Positions 32,203 through 34,449 of a DNA stretch of 34,449 bases are shown here, piece after piece (position 1 is the first letter of the stretch; each line of letters opens with the position of its first letter). This DNA comes from an uncultured Collinsella sp. (GTDB taxonomy: Bacteria; Actinomycetota; Coriobacteriia; Coriobacteriales; Coriobacteriaceae), in contig CAUAAZ010000023.1 of assembly GCA_958427145.1 (NCBI GenBank), forward strand, positions 1-34,449. Reading direction: 5' to 3'. Both the position numbers and the translations under genes were made by a program. Below the pieces are notes generated by a model, which was not told the origin of the DNA, made no database searches, and saw only the letters and a program-made list of their open reading frames with translations.

Positions 32203-34356
32203 ATGACCGAAGATATCCCCCTTGAAATCACTTCGAGCGACATGGCCAATCTGCCCATATTCATCGCCGTCCTTATCGTGGCCACCGTCGTCGTGCGCGT
32301 GTATTTTTCAATCAAACACAATGAAAAGCCGCCCATTGCCCGCGTCTTTTGGTGCGCGACGCTCCTCATCCCGCTCGGCATGGTAGCTGCATGGATTACG
32401 AATCAATTGCTCGTAAATGAGGACAATTCCCTATGGGTCCTTTCTTATTCGGCGCTCGGTGCTACCGCCGTCATACTTCTTGTCGAGCCCTTGGTTTCGG
32501 GACTTATCGACCAAACCGATCTTGCGACGGGAACGGTTGCCTGTATTTGCCGTGACATCCTTGTCATCGCCGCTGTTTCAGCGCTCTCGTTCGTTTCGCT
32601 CGAAATTGCCTGTAACGAAACGTTCTATCGCATTCCCGCCAACTCATTCGGGTTTTCCGTCGGGCTGCTCGCGACGGTTCTGCTCTCCCTTTATTTGCTG
32701 GGACAGCGTCATGGAGGCGTCATGGCCCTCGTGCCCGTCGCCTGTTGCATCCTTGGCATTGCCGAGCACTTCGTCATAACGTTTAAAGGCGAAGCCATCC
32801 TGCCAAGCGATATCTTGGCCCTTGGCACCGCAATGGAAGTGAGCGAGGGATACGAGTTTACCTTTACCGCCGGAATCGTAACCTCTCTCGCCCTGCTGGA
32901 GATTTCCCTGGGGCTTCTTTCGCTTATCCGACCGCGAAAGCTCCGTACGCCCACCCATGTCTTCCCCGCAATCGCCGCTAACCTCTGCGCTTTTCTGCTA
33001 GTGACCGTTGTGGGGCTCTCAGGCTTTTCCAGCATCGACTTGGAGCAGGCGCTGGATTTTGGATTTGACCGTTGGCAGCCCATCACCACATATACGTCTC
33101 AGGGTTTTATCACTTCGTTCACCGAAATGGTCAACGAGTTGCCCATTGAGAAGCCCGAAGGCTATACGCCCGATGAGGCGCAGAGCATCGAGCAGGAGCT
33201 CGCCGCCGCCTACGACAGCACGTATGGCTCGAGCGAGCAGCGCGCGGCTGCCGTTGCCCAGTTCAATGAAATCAAGCCGACGATTGTTGCCGTCATGAAC
33301 GAGAGTTTTAGCGACCTTTCGTGCTTTGAGCAGCTCCAGGCGGCCGGGTACACCGGCCCCGCATTCTACAACTCGCTTCCCGACACACTTGTTCGCGGCA
33401 CCATGCTCGCTTCGGTCACCGGTGGCGGAACGGCAAACTCCGAATTCGAATTTTTGACCGGAGCGACAACGGCCTTTGTCGGATTAGGCAAGATCCCCTA
33501 TCAGCTGTATCAGATGAATGGCGTCAACAGCCTGGCAAAGGACCTTAAAGAGCTTGGGTATACCGCTACCGCTATGCACCCGCAAAACCCCGTCAACTAC
33601 CATCGAGATAAGATCTATCAGCAGCTGGGCTTTGGAGACTTTCTTTCAATCGGCGATTTCGAAGGTGCGCCCTGTTACCATGCCGGCGTATGCGACTACG
33701 CCACCTACGACAAGATACTCGACCTGCTTAGAACCGACGAAGCGCCGCAGTTCATCTTTGACGTCACGATGCAAAATCACGGCGGCTACGACTATGGCAC
33801 CGTTCCCGCCGAAGAGCTGACAAACTATTGGGTCGAGGGAGCCAGCGAGGGTGCCAATAGCGCGCTCAACACCTATCTTACCTGCATCAACGCATCCGAC
33901 CGGGACCTCGAGTACTTTATCAACGAGCTCCGCAATATCGGCAGACCGGTTGTCCTTGTCTTTTTTGGCGACCATCAGCCGAGCGCCGCAACGACTCTCA
34001 ACGACGAGCTGTACCCTCAGGAAGATACGGCAAGCCACGCTTTCCGTATCTATCAGTCGACATATTTCGTCTGGGCTAACTATGAAATCGCCGGCAATAC
34101 CGAGCTCAACGTCTACGACACCGTCGGGGCAAACGAGGTTGCAGCCATTACCCTTAATAAGATCGGCGCCCCGCTCACCGACTATCAAAAGGCTCTGCTT
34201 GCAACAAGGTCAGATGTGCCCACCATCAATGTCGCCGGCTACCTTGGTGCCGACGGGCTGCGCTACGACTTGGAATCTGAAGACAGCCCATACGCCTCGA
34301 CGATCGACAAGCTGCAGCGCATGCAATACCTCGAGTTCGCCAGCAAAGTTCAGTAA
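32203..34356 (+). CDS. LtaS-like membrane phosphoglycerol transferase (sulfatase fold)
   Basis: This membrane protein of the lipoteichoic acid synthase family transfers glycerol-phosphate units from phosphatidylglycerol to a cell-surface polymer. The 717-residue protein has several N-terminal membrane helices (about 17-35, 49-67, 79-98, 118-135, 152-192, 224-242, 256-273), then an extracellular sulfatase-like domain. In that domain are a metal-binding Glu367 in VMNESFSD, the nucleophile Thr410 in GGGTANSEFEFLTG, MQNHGGYD and the metal site FFGDHQPS. The helical part is longer than the five helices of classical LtaS, as in actinobacterial and MdoB-like relatives. The start at 32203 has AGAGGAAC upstream; an earlier ATG at 32128 lacks support. 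The exact polymer is unknown. Confidence 0.88.
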   Translation: MTEDIPLEITSSDMANLPIFIAVLIVATVVVRVYFSIKHNEKPPIARVFWCATLLIPLGMVAAWITNQLLVNEDNSLWVLSYSALGATAVILLVEPLVSGLIDQTDLATGTVACICRDILVIAAVSALSFVSLEIACNETFYRIPANSFGFSVGLLATVLLSLYLLGQRHGGVMALVPVACCILGIAEHFVITFKGEAILPSDILALGTAMEVSEGYEFTFTAGIVTSLALLEISLGLLSLIRPRKLRTPTHVFPAIAANLCAFLLVTVVGLSGFSSIDLEQALDFGFDRWQPITTYTSQGFITSFTEMVNELPIEKPEGYTPDEAQSIEQELAAAYDSTYGSSEQRAAAVAQFNEIKPTIVAVMNESFSDLSCFEQLQAAGYTGPAFYNSLPDTLVRGTMLASVTGGGTANSEFEFLTGATTAFVGLGKIPYQLYQMNGVNSLAKDLKELGYTATAMHPQNPVNYHRDKIYQQLGFGDFLSIGDFEGAPCYHAGVCDYATYDKILDLLRTDEAPQFIFDVTMQNHGGYDYGTVPAEELTNYWVEGASEGANSALNTYLTCINASDRDLEYFINELRNIGRPVVLVFFGDHQPSAATTLNDELYPQEDTASHAFRIYQSTYFVWANYEIAGNTELNVYDTVGANEVAAITLNKIGAPLTDYQKALLATRSDVPTINVAGYLGADGLRYDLESEDSPYASTIDKLQRMQYLEFASKVQ

Positions 34357-34449
34357 GCCCGCCCATTCGCTTGGACCCATCGTATTGCAAGCACGGTTGA
34401 TTTCCGATCTCAGCCGAACACATTGAGCTGATGGCTCGCTCCCGCAGTT
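34357..34449. other. Intergenic tail without recognisable feature
   Basis: The last 93 bases after the LtaS-like stop contain no gene and no convincing terminator stem. The window ends before the next gene. Confidence 0.5.

Noticed and set aside
1..34449. CRISPR arrays, tRNA, rRNA, integrase or phage genes
   Set aside because: No regularly spaced repeats, cloverleaf sequences, rRNA-like stretches or integrase motifs were seen. The island has no obvious att sites or flanking direct repeats.

Overview
The window reads as chromosomal DNA of a gut Coriobacteriia-type actinobacterium, most like Collinsella. This is inferred from the high GC, the actinobacterial marker pairing rapZ-whiA, the gap-pgk-tpiA-secG order and the gene styles. 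No database was searched. Almost everything is on the minus strand. The exceptions are an IS110-type fragment at the left edge and an LtaS-like gene at the right edge.

Layout, left to right. (1) 17-475: C-terminal fragment of an IS110-family transposase with an XRE-like helix-turn-helix tail, unlike its neighbours in codon use. (2) 590-6532: oppABCDF, a complete oligopeptide ABC importer read oppA to oppF, with a hairpin between oppA and oppB and a bidirectional terminator at the end. (3) 6826-11920: a lower-glycolysis cluster read gap-pgk-tpiA-gpmI-secG, with strong terminators after gap, gpmI and secG. (4) 12114-13952: rapZ-whiA. (5) 14072-24500: a sialic-acid island read SBP, permease, permease-ATPase fusion, ATPase, CE7-type esterase, a second esterase-like protein lacking the serine nucleophile, NanA-like aldolase, ROK kinase (NanK-like), NanE. 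Hairpins sit between its modules. (6) 24864-28997: ybaK-murJ-uvrC. (7) 29133-32009: uvrA, preceded by a near-consensus Gram-positive SOS box. (8) 32203-34356 (+): an LtaS-like phosphoglycerol transferase.

How the parts work together. The island encodes uptake of a small substrate by a peptide-family ABC importer with a fused permease-ATPase subunit (the arrangement I recall for SiaEFGI and NanBCDF sialic-acid importers). It also encodes probable O-deacetylation (CE7 esterase), cleavage to N-acetylmannosamine (NanA-like), phosphorylation (NanK-like) and epimerisation to GlcNAc-6-phosphate (NanE). No sialidase and no nagA or nagB are present, so the organism probably scavenges free sialic acid and completes the pathway elsewhere. 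The island sits between uvrC and rapZ, which are normally neighbours in actinobacteria, and yvcK is missing between rapZ and whiA.

The most interesting unexplained material is non-coding. There is a symmetric three-way-junction element upstream of the island (24619-24701). There is a nearly symmetric 98-nt hairpin with a UUCG tetraloop and a U-rich tail upstream of nanE (14784-14881). There is a 96-nt hairpin between the nanA-like gene and the kinase gene whose imperfect pairs all favour plus-strand RNA (15936-16031). The serine-less esterase paralogue is the main protein-level surprise.
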